Assembly (NCBI RefSeq): GCF_022539315.1
Contig: NC_066314.1
Coordinates: forward strand, 47,987,180 to 48,051,179
Source: Serinus canaria
Taxonomy: Eukaryota > Chordata > Aves > Passeriformes > Fringillidae
Direction: 5' to 3'
DNA length: 64,000 nucleotides
Shown here one piece after another: positions 1-11,522 of the stretch. Below the pieces are notes generated by a model. The model ran no database searches. It had not been told where the DNA came from and was given only the letters and a program-made list of their open reading frames with translations. A program made the translations under genes and the position numbers. Position 1 is the stretch's first letter; each line of letters begins with the position of its first letter.

Positions 1-9
1 AGGCCAGTA

Positions 10-15
10 TTTATT
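10..15 (-). terminator. Possible poly(A) signal at the window edge
   Basis: AATAAA on the minus strand. The cleavage site and downstream element would fall outside the window, so support is weak. Confidence 0.25.
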
Positions 16-820
16 GAAGGAGAAAGCCACTGACGACATCTTTATGTGAACACACAGACAACATCTCAGCTGAAAAGATTTTGTTACTTTATATTTTTAA
101 AGAAATTACTACAAGCTTCCCAGTGTGCACCTTAAAACGCTATTAAAGGACCTGAGTCCATCCAAGCTTGACTGCAGTATTGTGGGCTGCCTTAGACTGA
201 ACTGTTGTGTCGTCTGAGTGCACAGGGTAATTGCTAAGACTTGTGGGTTTTCCAGCAGCACCTGATTGATCTCTACCTGTGATGGAGCTTTCCTGGAATG
301 AACTGGTTGAATGAGGCCATCAGAGGGCCACAATAGCACTCTTCAAAGCATGACTAGGAAGTGGAGATCTCTGTTGGTAACTGTGTGCTGAACCTTGCCT
401 TGCCTGGCCAGTAGAGCTTCATAGCCCAGAGCCGGTTTGAGCTGGATATCTTCCTTTAACATACCTGGAATGTGCTACAAAATTGCACAAGTGTCTTCAG
501 AGCTGCTCTGCTCTCATAGGGCTGCAAGAGTAGTTGGGGGTGGGCCCCAAGAGGAAGCGGCAAAAGCCAGACCGCAGCGCTACACTGGAGGAGACCGTGT
601 CACCTCAGTGGTGTGACAAAACTGACCACAATTGGCTGGACATGCTTTTTGGCTTCCACAGCCGGGAGGTAAAAGGGCAAAGGGAAGGGGTGTCACTGTG
701 TTTGCCTGGATGACAAAAACCCAATGATTTTTTCCAGTGACGCTTGTTAGCCTTGACAGAATTGGGTACGAGGGAGCTGGCTCTGACCTCACAAAAACCC
801 CCAACAAACCCTTCCCAAGT

Positions 821-864
821 ATTTTTCTGTGATACAACTCTGTTGAGTTTTATCACAGAAAAAT
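821..864. repeat. 44-nt near-perfect hairpin
   Basis: Left arm 821-840 and right arm 845-864 are reverse complements at 19 of 20 positions (one C/A mismatch near the loop), with a 4-nt loop TGTT. It is AT-rich at the base (ATTTTTCTGTGATA). There is no recognised family. Confidence 0.9.
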
Positions 865-894
865 TGTCCTGTTGAGGAAAGCACAATTAGCAAG

Positions 895-918
895 CCCCCC
901 CCCCTCCCCCCCGCCCCC
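895..918 (+). repeat. Poly-C run
   Basis: Three runs of C broken by a T and a G. The opposite strand has long G runs and could form a G-quadruplex. Confidence 0.9.
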
Positions 919-2625
919 ATTAATTTCACTGTCTTTAATGTTATCCTCTTTCCCTGCAAGGTTTGCAGACAGAAAGGGGTCTATACTGCAGGCTGTGCTG
1001 CTCCCCTGCCAGCCAAATGCCCAGAGAGCTCTTCCTTTGCTCCCCTGCCTGTTGAGACCACTCTCTTAACCTGCAAATACTGTTGGGGGAAGTGGCAATT
1101 GTTCCTCCTAGAGGTAATTGGCACTTGACAGGATCTTACTCATCTTTGTGGTGACAGGGGCTGGCATTCTAGGCTCTTCCCACCAGCAAAGCAGGCTGCA
1201 GGGCTGTGGCTCTCCACCCTGCAAACATTTAAAAGCCTCTAAGCCAGGGGTGCAGCTGTCTTCGCTCCTGCCTGGAGCCTGCCCTGCCTAAGCCTTCACT
1301 CATGCTGGGTGAATGCTGGCCTCTTCACACCTTGCCAAGCAAAGCAGGTCTGACCTCAGGGAGTTAAACACTCAAACTGGCCCACAGATGACTGTGTCTG
1401 CTCTGCTTTGTGGATCTGTTCAGCAGGCAGAGTAGAAAGGAAGGTGAACAGATATGACTGCACCCCTGTAATGTTTGCTGTTACATGCACATGCTGCCAA
1501 AAACTATAGGAAGACCCCAAGGGTATGGAAAAGCTTCCCAGCCCTCTGGATATGACACCAGATAATGCCACTATGGGTGCTACATTCCCCAGGTAGGAGC
1601 TCATCCACTTGGGGAACTTGGGAAGCATCCTTCTCCAAAGCTCTATCCTTCTCTTCTCCCTCACCTCTCTATCTTCCTTGCTCCAAGGGATTACTTTCCC
1701 TAAATGCTGGGACCTGATCCTAGGAGCAAACAGCAGCCAGCAGTAGGGTGTAAGGGAGAGACCTGCCATCAGTGAGCAGCCCTGTCTCTCCCTTTGACTC
1801 CTGCTGTACCTATCCCCCTTGTGCCATTCACCTGTAGGCAGCTGATTCCCCTTTTTCCCCCTCTACAGCTCTTCCCAGTCTCCAATTCCCACATATGCCT
1901 TGGCTGTCTGGCAGCAGCTGCCCTCCATGCAGCGAAAGAGCATTTCCAAAGCCATCGGCCCCAGCAGGCAGCTGCGGGAGCTGGGGGTTGCGCGGCACGG
2001 TGGGAGTGCTGCTGCACACTGACCCATCCTGGAGCAGTTGGCTTGGCTGGCAGCCGCGTCCCTGCTCTGCTACCACTGCTGCAATAGCCCAATTAGAGCT
2101 CAGGTGTTGCCACAGTGTTTGGCTGCAGCCCAAGAGCTAATGATGGAGCAGGTGGCAGATGTGAGGATTGCAGAAGGTGGCTAGAGATGAGGGGAGCACA
2201 TTTGGAGCAGCTTGTTAAGACCAGTCTTTGTGGACCAGCTGGGGTGATGGATTTTGCAAGGTGTGTTCTTGCTTTGCAGAAGTCTCCAAAACAACCTTCA
2301 GTCTCTGAAGGATGCTGCAGCTGCATTTGGCTCTGCCACCCCTCCCAGGATGTCCAAAATTATTTTGGGATTATAGCAATAACCATAGCTGTGGCCACTG
2401 GTTTACAGCAGGAGGAAAACTCATTAAAGCCCAAAGGAATTTAATCAGAAGCAAAGTGGCAACAGGGCATTTACATGTCACTCGTGTTGATGCAATATTA
2501 TGATACAGGAGAATATATGTCATTGTCTGATGAAAGAAGCTCTGTCTTACCAAATTCCTGCACTGTGTGTCTATCACAAATGACCTGAGGCAGTTGGGAA
2601 TTACTGATCCTAAAGCAAAGCTATA

Positions 2626-3143
2626 GAAGGAAGAGGAGGGGGAGAGGAGAGGAGAGGAGGGGGAGAGGAGAGGAGAGGAGAGGAGAGGAGAGGAGACGGA
2701 GAGGAGAGGAGAGGAGAGGAGAGGAGAGAGGAGGGAGAGGGGAGGGGAGGGAGGGGAGGGGAGGGGAGGGGAGGGGAGGGGAGGGAGGGGAGGGGAGGGG
2801 AGGGGAGGGGAGGGGAGGGGAGGGGAGGGGAGGGGAGGGGAGGGGAGGGGAGGGGAGGGGAGAGGAGAGGAGAGGAGAGAGGACGAGGAGAGGAGAGGAT
2901 GAGGAGAGGAGAGGAGAGGAGAGGAGGCGAGGGAGAGGGAGAGGAGAGGAGAGGAGGGGGAGAGGAGAGGAGGAGAGGAGAGGAGAGGAGAGGAGAGGAG
3001 AGGAGAGGAGAGGAGAGGAGAGGAGAGGAGAGGAGAGGAGAGGAGAGGAGAGGAGAGGAGAGGAGAGGAGAGGAGAGGAGAGGAGAGGAGAGGAGAGGAG
3101 AGGAGAGGAGAGGAGAGGAGAGGAGAGGAGAGGAGAGGAGAGG
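2626..3143 (+). repeat. AGGAG/AGGGG pentanucleotide satellite (purine-only tract)
   Basis: About 520 bp that are almost purely A and G on the plus strand. They fall into blocks: GGAGA repeats to about 2730, GGGGA repeats to about 2862, an irregular part, then a very regular GGAGA array from about 2970 to 3143. Long open frames over it on both strands are artefacts of the repeat. Confidence 0.98.
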
Positions 3144-5766
3144 TGGTGGTAGAAACTGTCTAGAAGTGTACAGGCGGTGCAGTGAAGAAAGTGCAACTTG
3201 ACACGCAGCGAGAGCTTGAGGAGCTTTCTCAAAGCAGGTCGAAGAACTGGTTAAAAAGAGGCTTAGAGCTATGACCAAAGAAGCTGTTGATGCAGTTTGA
3301 CTCCTGCTGTGCTTACAGAAGCAGGAGTTTGCACCTTCTTTGTAGGCAAACAGGATTATGTCAAACTACCTAATGCCGTCATTCAGTTCTCTTACTAATG
3401 GAAACATTGAGTGTGGGCTAATTGCTCGAGCCAAAAAGGGAGGCAGGTTTTTATGATCACCATGCTGTGTTACCCTACAAGTACAAACTGCTCCTTTCAG
3501 GGCTCTGCATAAAGCAGGACTATAGATCCAGCTCTGCTTGCTTATGCTTGAGGAGTCAGGATACATGGATCATCTGAATCTTTTCCATCCCAAGCTCCTG
3601 TCTTTGCTGTCCTTCCCTGGGGCCTGTTTCTGCCTCTGCTGCACTCAGTATCAGAGCTGACTTCTGTGGGAGCATTACAGCCCTTGGGTGTCAGGCCCTC
3701 AGTGGGCTGCAAAGAAAAGGAGTGAAAAAGTCTGCTCTTGGGTCTGCATCCATTATATTGATGCTTCTTTCCCCCAATGGCTCCAAAACCACCCACTGCT
3801 GCTGAAACACAGCTGTGTGACAGTGGGTATCACGGCAGCCATTTTGTACTAATAACAATAATTCTGTACTAATACTATGTCGTGGTAGGGAAGACAGAAA
3901 TGACTAATTAAAATGTTGCAGAGATAGTCAAGTCATGAGAGCATTACTCAAGTGCAATTTAGCTGGGAAGCTGCAATTCACAGCTCTGCTATTACAAAAA
4001 TACCACAGGGCTTAATTGGACACATTGTTGTCAAGGTATGAGGGAAGCATCCTGCCTGAACGCAGCTCCAGGCTACCCACCATCCAGACTGGGCATTGGG
4101 TCAGAGCCTTCCACTGCTGGCTCCCAAGTGGTTGGTGCCAACTCCAACAACCACAGTTTTTTCTGGCCTAATACCAGGCAGGCCTAAGGTGTCTCAGCTT
4201 GCAAGGAGATCATAGTTCAGAGTGGCATGCTTAAGATTAGGGTAACAATATCATTAGTGGGAAGTCTAGCCAAGCAAAGGTGATGGAGGGAGGGGAAAGC
4301 AAAGGGTAACACAAAGAGACAGAGCAGCCTTCTAACAGCCCAGAGAAGGGAGGCAAAAAGGACCTGGGTGTGAAGAGGACTGGCACATTTCTTTCCTGCT
4401 GTTGCTGTTTTGGAAGAGATGAGCCTGCCTTCTTCTGAAAATGCCTAGTGAGCAATTATCACAAATACCTTCCCTGATACATTCTGTGACACTGTGAATC
4501 TAAATTACATATGTTACAGGAGAGAAAAAGTGATTTTGCATGGGCTCAACGAGGCATCTCCCCCCTGTGAAAAGACCCTCCCTGAAAGGCTATTGCGGGT
4601 CCAGGCCTGCACAAGAGGCAGCTGAAGCAGCAAGGGTGTTTTGATCCTGAGGGGCCTGGTCCAAAGGAAAAGAAAGATGTGGACACATCCTGGTATCTCA
4701 GTGCCCTGCAACCAGTGACAAGAGCTCTGAGCTTTTGCTGCCCCAGACTGGGAGATCAGAGATGCAGTCTCTGCTCTGGGCCAGAGAAAATCACTTGTGT
4801 GAGGAAACACAGATGAGATCTTTTGTCTAGCTGGCCTGCACATGGTGCCCCTGCAAAACTCTGCTCTGCTCCCTCAGCTCCTTGTGCTGACTGCCAACAC
4901 AGACACCACACTCACCAGAGACACCTCCTTTTCCATATGTTATAAATGCCCACTTTTGCCTCAGCTTGGCCAGCAGAAGCTCCTCAAACTTCTTGCCAAG
5001 GCTGACTGTTACTTACCACCTCCCCTCAGTGGGGCACAATGGCAAGGCTCAGCCTAAGCACAGTGTGTGCCCAGGGTCTCGGTGCCAGTGACATGCAGGG
5101 GGAGAAAGAGCTGCCCCACGCCTTGAGTCATTCACAGGCCAGCAGCCTTGCAGCGGGTCCTGCTGAATGATGCAGAGCCAGGGAGGACATACAGTAGGAC
5201 TTACTCACTGCTCTGGGATGTCAGTCCTAATGGAAAACAGCAGTGAGGAGTTAGAATATGCCATAAATATTTACTAGCTAAGGCATCCATTTTCCCAACA
5301 GTTGTTAGAAGTCCTTAGATGCTTGAAATTTCAGGATTGGACTCCATCTTCTGATCCAGCCTTAGAAGAACCCAAGCACCATCCCAGCACCACCCTAGTG
5401 AGTCCAGGTCATGCCTCCTGTGCAGTGGGTGACTGCATGGCTGCCAAACCAGCCCCAGATCTGCTGAGCCCCCGGGCAACACAGTCACCTCCTGTGAAGT
5501 ATGGTTGGTTTGTGGATGCGGAAATAGCCCGCTGTGGTTTGAGACTGGGATGAGCCGCATTGTTCTCGCCTCTGACAGGGGGCTGCTGAGAAATGTCGAG
5601 GTTTTCCCTTTGCTCTGGGAGAAGCTAGCCCAGTCTCAGCCTTTCTTTCAGCGTTTGACTCTCCGTGTGCAAACTCTGGGGTCCAGCAGCGCGTTCCTTC
5701 TCAGCCTGCACAGCACAGGCACGTGGCTGGCGCTAAGGAGACACACTTTAAATAACCACACCACAG

Positions 5767-5810
5767 TGACTCATGCCTTACCCAAGGCAGTCTGGCTGCT
5801 GGCATATAAA
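5767..5810 (+). promoter_or_regulatory. AP-1/MARE-like site and TATA box cluster
   Basis: TGACTCA at 5767-5773 lies 31 nt before a TATAAA at 5805-5810 (GGCATATAAAGC). This could be a small tissue-specific promoter or enhancer on the plus strand, but no exon follows that I recognise. Confidence 0.2.
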
Positions 5811-6899
5811 GCATGAAAGCCGATGATCTTTGAAAGAAGAGAGGATCCTACAGTGAGCAGACATATGGCTCAGTTCCTGGCCAGAAGGTGGGAGGGGTGG
5901 AAGCGTTTCTAAATGAGATAGGCTGGGAGGCTGAGGCTTGCAGGTGTAGAGCAGTGGTCTCCCCAGTGCTGCCCAGCTCTGTCCTCCTGACCTGCTGCCA
6001 CATGTGCAGCCCCTTGTCTCTGGAATTTCCCTGAGCTAGCAGTTTTCCAAGCTGAGAAGGCTTGTGGGGGGGAAGGCAAAAAACATGCAGGAGCAGCCCC
6101 TGAGCCCAGCATGGCTGACATGGGGGGGGACGTCATATGCTCTTTTGCCCTTTGCAACATTTGTCCTGTAGCACCGAGGTGGCAGAAAAGGATAGGCAGT
6201 TCTCGTGGTTCTGGTGGACCTTCACCTTTCCCTCTAGCACTTCAATCATCCTCCATTTCCCCAACCCCCAACAGTTCCAGAACTGCCCTTCCCACTCTGC
6301 CTCCCTCTCAAAACTCTCCCCATCCCCTCAGCCCCCTTCTCACACCAGCTCCCCTCAGCACTGTCCCATCCTTGATTGCCCGTCCCTTTCCTCCTCCCTA
6401 TCCTCCCACACCTCCTGTGCTCCTTTTCCAGTTCCCCTCCCTAGAAGGCCACTCTACAATCTCTGCTCTCTGCTTCTCTGTGCCATCTCTGCAACCCTCC
6501 TTCCCTGTCTGCTGCCTGGGGCCACATCTTCCCCTCTGGCAAACAGTCACCCCTCAGGACCTGTGGTGTTTCCCACAGACCTTCCCCTTCCCACAGCTGT
6601 TTCCTCCAGAAGCACCACAGTGGCTTGGCAGGCTGGCCCAGCTTTATGCCAGCAGCCAATACAGAGGCCAGCCTTCATCTTGGGTCGCATCCCGCTGTCC
6701 CTTGCCTCCTCTCCAGGCTGTGGCTGGGTTGCCCTTGACAGCCACACGAGCTGCCTTCCCCAGCCCACAGGCTGTTTTCAGGGCCTGGACGCCCTGGAGC
6801 TGCTCATTGGCTTTGGCAGAGTAGCGTAAATGTCACGTCCCTGCCTGTTCCCAGCCTGATGCCTGTTCCCGGCCCCAAGCGATGCCCGCATGTCTCCCA

Positions 6900-6996
6900 T
6901 TATGTAAGGCCTAATGTGGATGGGAGCTGGGAGGCCTCGGGCTGGCTTGTACACCATGAATGACAGCTGCAAAAATGAGAGAGGAACTATTTTTAA
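6900..6996. promoter_or_regulatory. D-box, E-box and MEF2-like cluster
   Basis: TTATGTAA (PAR bZIP/E4BP4 D-box core) at 6900-6907, CAGCTG at 6964-6969 and CTATTTTTAA (MEF2-like) at 6987-6996. An E-box beside a MEF2 site is a common muscle-enhancer arrangement. Function is inferred only. Confidence 0.25.
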
Positions 6997-8869
6997 ACCT
7001 CCCCCTGCTCTCCTTCTCCAGCTCTTTTCCCCACAGCCTCAGCCAGGCTGCGTGGATGGCCAGCCCATGGGGCAACTGGTCCTGCTGGATTCTGCTGAAC
7101 AGGTCCTAAGCAATTCTTTGTACTGCCACAGAGGTACATGCAGCATCTCTGCACAGGGCTGGTGGTACCCAGAAGATGTGTCCTCTTCCAGGCCCTTCCT
7201 TGGCCATCAACAGTCCCCAGGCATTCTCTCCTTCACCTCTCAGAGCCCTGCTTGTCAGCAGGACCAGCAGTCTTCCTTTCTTTCCCCCAGCCTCTCTCTG
7301 TAACTTTAGAAAGGTCATTCCCTCCTCCCTGAGCTACAGGGTTATCACAGTTCCTTGGAGAAGAGCAGAAGGGATCTAGAGGGGGAAAAACCTGTGTTCT
7401 ACTGCAGAAACATGATACCCCAGCACCGCCCTGTCCCTCAGAGTGAGGGCAAGAGACAGATGGTCTGGAGCAGGGGCCTGCATAATTGTCCCATCTCCCA
7501 CTGAGTGTTGTTGGCACAGGGACCACTAGGGAAGAGGCAAGGTGGGTGAGGAGCTGTCTAAGAAAGGGGCTCTTACAGTTACAGGGAGAACTGTCAAAAC
7601 CAGCAGTGTTTTGCCTCAGAATGCTGTAAACAAGACACCCTTCAAGTTGGAGCATTGGAAGAAGGCATGCAGGGGGTGGACACTGCCCATGTGCTGCCAG
7701 TTTGGCTCTGAATAAAGACTGGGTTCAAGGATTTGCCCGTCAAAGAATTGTCTGGAGAGACCAGTAAGTGCGAGGTCCCTCTTCACCTGCCATTGCAGAT
7801 ACTGCTTTAGACACCCCTCCTCAGGAAAGATGGAGCTGGCCTGTAGCAGGTACAGAACAGGCTTGTGAGTGGCCATTTTGAGTGTGGAGCTTGTTTAATC
7901 TAAAACAGGAGAATTTGAGAGGGAACAGCATCCATGTATCAAAAAGATATGCTAGGGCAAATGTGTAATTTGTTCTCTCAGAAGCTCATCTGGATCATAA
8001 ATACATTTAGAATTAAAATTAGAAAGAAGTTCCTAGCCAGCCATGGTATAAACTTCTGTGACAGCCTGTCAGGCTGGAAGGTGGGCAGAAGAAGCCTAAT
8101 TTGGTAAGAGACTCAGCAGGCTGGTAGTCACTGCATGGCAGAAGAGGAGGGAGCCCAGAATGAGCCATACACATACACAGGCCTGAAATGAAGCTCGCAG
8201 TCACGTCCCCAAACTGGTCCCCAGAGGTATTGGTACAGAGCTGAAACTGCAGCGTATTGCATCCTCTGTAAGTTGGTTACATATCATTAATGTCATGCTT
8301 CAGAGTCCTCCCAGATCTTTAAAGAGGCAAGAAAGAGGTCACCTCTTTTCCTTCTGGGTTTTTAGGAAATGAATTTCCTTCATTTCTGTAACCTCTCTGG
8401 CCACAGTAGCCACGGGGCTGGGGTGAGGCAGGGAGGAGAACAGGGTCACTCCTGCTGCTCTTACTCACGCTTTGGGCGTGCTGGTTTGCCTTGCTCACAG
8501 GCTCAGGACAAAGCCAGCTCTAGGGCTAGGGAAGCGTTTCCCTCAGGTTTGGTGTGCTGTGGCAACCTCGGGAGCTTGAGATATTGCTCACCATGGCAGG
8601 CAATGCCCTTCTGAGACTCCTTGGCTGCACTTCCCGTGTTGCAAGTGCTTGGGGAACAATAGAGACACTTTTGCTCTCTCCCACTCCTGCTGCTGTTCGC
8701 ATCCTTAGGTTTCTGTGGACTTGGCAACGGGAAGGGAGAGGGTGCCTTTAGTCAGTCAGGGCGTTCCCTGGGTGGTCCCCAGGTGTCTTTACTCGGGCAG
8801 GCCCAAAAGAGTCTAAAGCCTCAGCCCTATGTTTCAGCGTGGCACAGAGCCCGCACTGTCACGACAAGA

Positions 8870-9730
8870 CCCTCAGCCTTCGCGACCTGCTATTTGTGCC
8901 TGCCCCTTGTTGCCCTCAGTGCTGGGGCTGCAGGGTACACCTGCCCTGACGCGGGAGCCTCCGTGAGGGCTGCGGGGAGTCAGCTCGGAGGACTGCGGGA
9001 AGCTGGCGGAGCCGGGCAGTTGCCGCAGCAGGAGGCTGAGGCTGCTCCTTACCCGGCTGAGCTCCAACCGAGCGCTGCCGGCACGGCCGTGCCGGGACCC
9101 CCGGCGGCCGCCGGGCCCTGAGGCGGGCGGGGCCCGGCCGGGGCGGTGCGCGCTGCGGCAGCGCCACCTCGCGGCGCCGCGGGAGGGCGCGGCCCGGCCG
9201 CCATTTGCGGCGCCACGGGGGCCATGAGGGGGCGGCGGGCGCTCCCTGCCCGCGCCCCCAGAGCCTGTCACGCCACGGGTGGGCCCTGCAGTACGACTGC
9301 CGTCTTAGGACTTGAGGAAGCCAGCCTTTCCTTCAGGATTAACATTTGAAACGGCAGCTTATCCCTGGCTGCAAGCAGCGTGCAGGAGCAGGACACCAGA
9401 GCAACCATGGCATGATGGACTGAGGCAGTATGCGAACATAGGAGAAGATGAGATTACTTCTCCTCAAATGATGTATTTTATATTTTACACCCTATAAAAC
9501 TTTAGGAACAAATTAGCAATCATCAGGACAAAATGAATGCAGCAGCAGACAAGGAAAGGCTGAAGCAGCAGCTGCTCGGGAGCCCCCGCGCCCTTCTCCA
9601 GCACGGCGGGTCGAGCAGCACCGCGGCCCCCGGCGCAGCCACAGCACCGAGCCCGGGGCAGGGCGGCCCTACTGCCGCCTCACTGCCACCCTGGAACGCG
9701 CGCATGGATCTGGCTCAAAGCCTTGCTGCT
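8870..9730 (-). promoter_or_regulatory. Orphan CpG island, probable minus-strand promoter
   Basis: Two CpG-dense parts (about 8940-9260 and 9575-9710). On the minus strand a YY1-like AAATGGCGGC lies at 9205-9196 and a consensus donor CCGG|GTAAGG at 9053/9052. YY1 motifs of this orientation often sit just past the start of housekeeping genes. A frame from the ATG at 9204 stays open for 50 codons to the donor (Ala/Pro/Gly-rich). No downstream exon was recognised, so this may be a first exon of a gene or lncRNA that continues to the left. Confidence 0.5.
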
Positions 9731-11464
9731 CCAGCCTTCAGCCGGGGGTGGGGTGGGTGATGAGCCTGCTCTTGCAAGCTGGAAGCATATTTCAGGAATA
9801 AAGTATACAAGAGCCAGTTTTGATCATAAAAATTGTGATCAGGCACAGAGGGATAAGGTACATGAACTCACCTCTTGCAACATCTGGAATACTGCCAGCA
9901 ACTTTCCACTCCACCTCCCAAGCCAGCCTCTTTCACCTCCTCTCCTTTCCTTATGGGAAGGCTAGTCCCATAATTACTCTTTTGCAATTATTTCCCAGGG
10001 ACACCCCACCCACTTAAGCACATGTCTATCATAGCTATACCATCAGCTTCTGGCTTTACTCTCTTATTGTCAGTTTGCTCTCCATTTCCTCAGAAACCTA
10101 GGACACATTTTCTCAATGGCCACATCCAGCCAACAACCAAGAGCAAGCAGAAAACCCCAAGGCGCTTGGCAGATGCAGCTCTTGCACATTTCTCAACCAC
10201 AGCATTCCACTGCCGCTTCGGAGTGCTACAGACCCAAGTAGAGACAGATCCTTTCTGATTTTCTGTGGATCTGGTGTAGCCAGCAGGAGCAAAAATGAGT
10301 ACCAATGAATCTGAAGTCCCAAGATCAGCAGATCTTCCCAAAACACTACAGGAAGAAGAAGGCTGAGTAAGCAATTGTCATATTTCAGATCACTAATAGC
10401 TGCAACATTTCCCAAAGAGAACTAGTAATATAATGTGCAGAGGTAGTACATTTATAAACTAACTCCCCACCCACCCAAGAAAACATTCAAGCTCCCTGAA
10501 AAGAAGACAGTACAACAAACATTGGTGCCATTGCCCGCTGATATCCCAACAGGGAAAAAATGCCAAATATCCTCCAATCTGTTAAGGCCATGTAACACCA
10601 GGATACATCCAGCACAGCCTTGCATCCACTCAGTTTCTAGGGCAAATCCTTGGCTTGGCCATGTCAAGTCCATGGCCTTCGGTATGTAGTATAGTTCAGG
10701 CCCCTCCCTCTGAAGATGCTTTCATAAACAAATTGCTTGGGTCACTAATCCTGCCATAGCTCTGGAAGACAGCCAGAGAAAAACAACTCACTGACAGTTT
10801 GTTTGTTCCTTGCTACCATGTTCTATCACTAATCATACAAGATACCTTTTACAAAAGTGAAGATCCAACAAAGATCCTTACTGCAGTTTATCTAGAGGTT
10901 ATACGGAATAACCAGTGATCTTGTCTACCTTGAAAGCACCTGTGAGATGTAGTGAATATACAGAAGACAAATTTCTTACCAGGTAGATCTTCAATTACCA
11001 GCTTTTAGAAAACAAAAACAAAAAAACCCAACCACCAATGAAAAAAACAATGAACCAACCAAACCCCTCAACAAATCAACCAACCAACCAAGGTTTAGTT
11101 AAAAAAACCCAAAAAACATAGAAAGGTACAGAGAAAGCTGTCCTCATGGAAAAAAACTTACTTACTCAGAACCTTACTTCTTCCCATGAAAAAAAAGTAA
11201 AATTCTAATTACTCTGTGGATGTTCTCAGCACCAACGTAACAGAGCAGTCATTGCAGGACAAACACAAAACACAGCAATACTTTTGAAATCAGTTAATCC
11301 AGAAAATAAAAGCAGGGAAGTGTATACCTGTTACCAGCACACCTAACACATGGGAAATGCACAGCAAGCACCTGGTCCCAAAAGGTGATCAGCTGCTTTA
11401 GTGTCTACCAACCTCACTGCAAATTGCAGGTGTAATGGTGGCAGTGGAGCTGTACACCACACAG
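9731..11464. other. Non-coding region between CpG island and distal TEF poly(A) site
   Basis: No gene recognised. A CAAC/AACC-rich low-complexity stretch occupies about 11009-11120. Confidence 0.55.
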
Positions 11465-11522
11465 TATGCTATCTAGAGAACAAAATTACTGGATCTCAGC
11501 ATAGTGGAATATACATTTTATT
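11465..11522 (-). terminator. Candidate distal poly(A) site for TEF
   Basis: On the minus strand an AATAAA at 11522-11517 is followed 30-40 nt later by TTTTGTTCT and then TGTGTGGTGT. That is the usual spacing of hexamer, cleavage site and GU-rich downstream element. Nearer signals may be used instead or as well. Confidence 0.4.

Larger units (their letters stand above)
1..2625. other. Non-coding left end
   Basis: No recognised exon. A minus-strand AATAAA (15-10) at the extreme left would place the 3' end of a leftward transcript just outside the window. The stretch also holds the hairpin at 821-864 and a C-rich run at 895-918. A minus-strand 137-codon frame at 1356-1769 matches nothing I know. 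Confidence 0.5.
3144..8869. other. Non-coding region left of the CpG island
   Basis: No recognised exon. The composition is GC-moderate. A pyrimidine-rich stretch at 6225-6530 gives two long overlapping plus-strand frames that look like composition artefacts. Motif clusters at 5767-5810 and 6900-6996 are described separately. Confidence 0.55.

Noticed and set aside
1356..1769. 137-codon minus-strand frame as an exon of the orphan transcript
   Set aside because: No recognised family and no clear acceptor/donor pair; recorded only as an open frame.
2610..3278. Long frames (up to 222 codons) on both strands over the purine tract
   Set aside because: They arise because pentanucleotide repeats lack stop codons; the products are pure Ser/Pro/Leu or Arg/Gly/Glu repeats.
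6111..6829. Two overlapping plus-strand frames of 230-237 codons
   Set aside because: The stretch is pyrimidine-rich and both frames stay open together, giving Pro/Ser/Leu-rich products. No splice or domain evidence.
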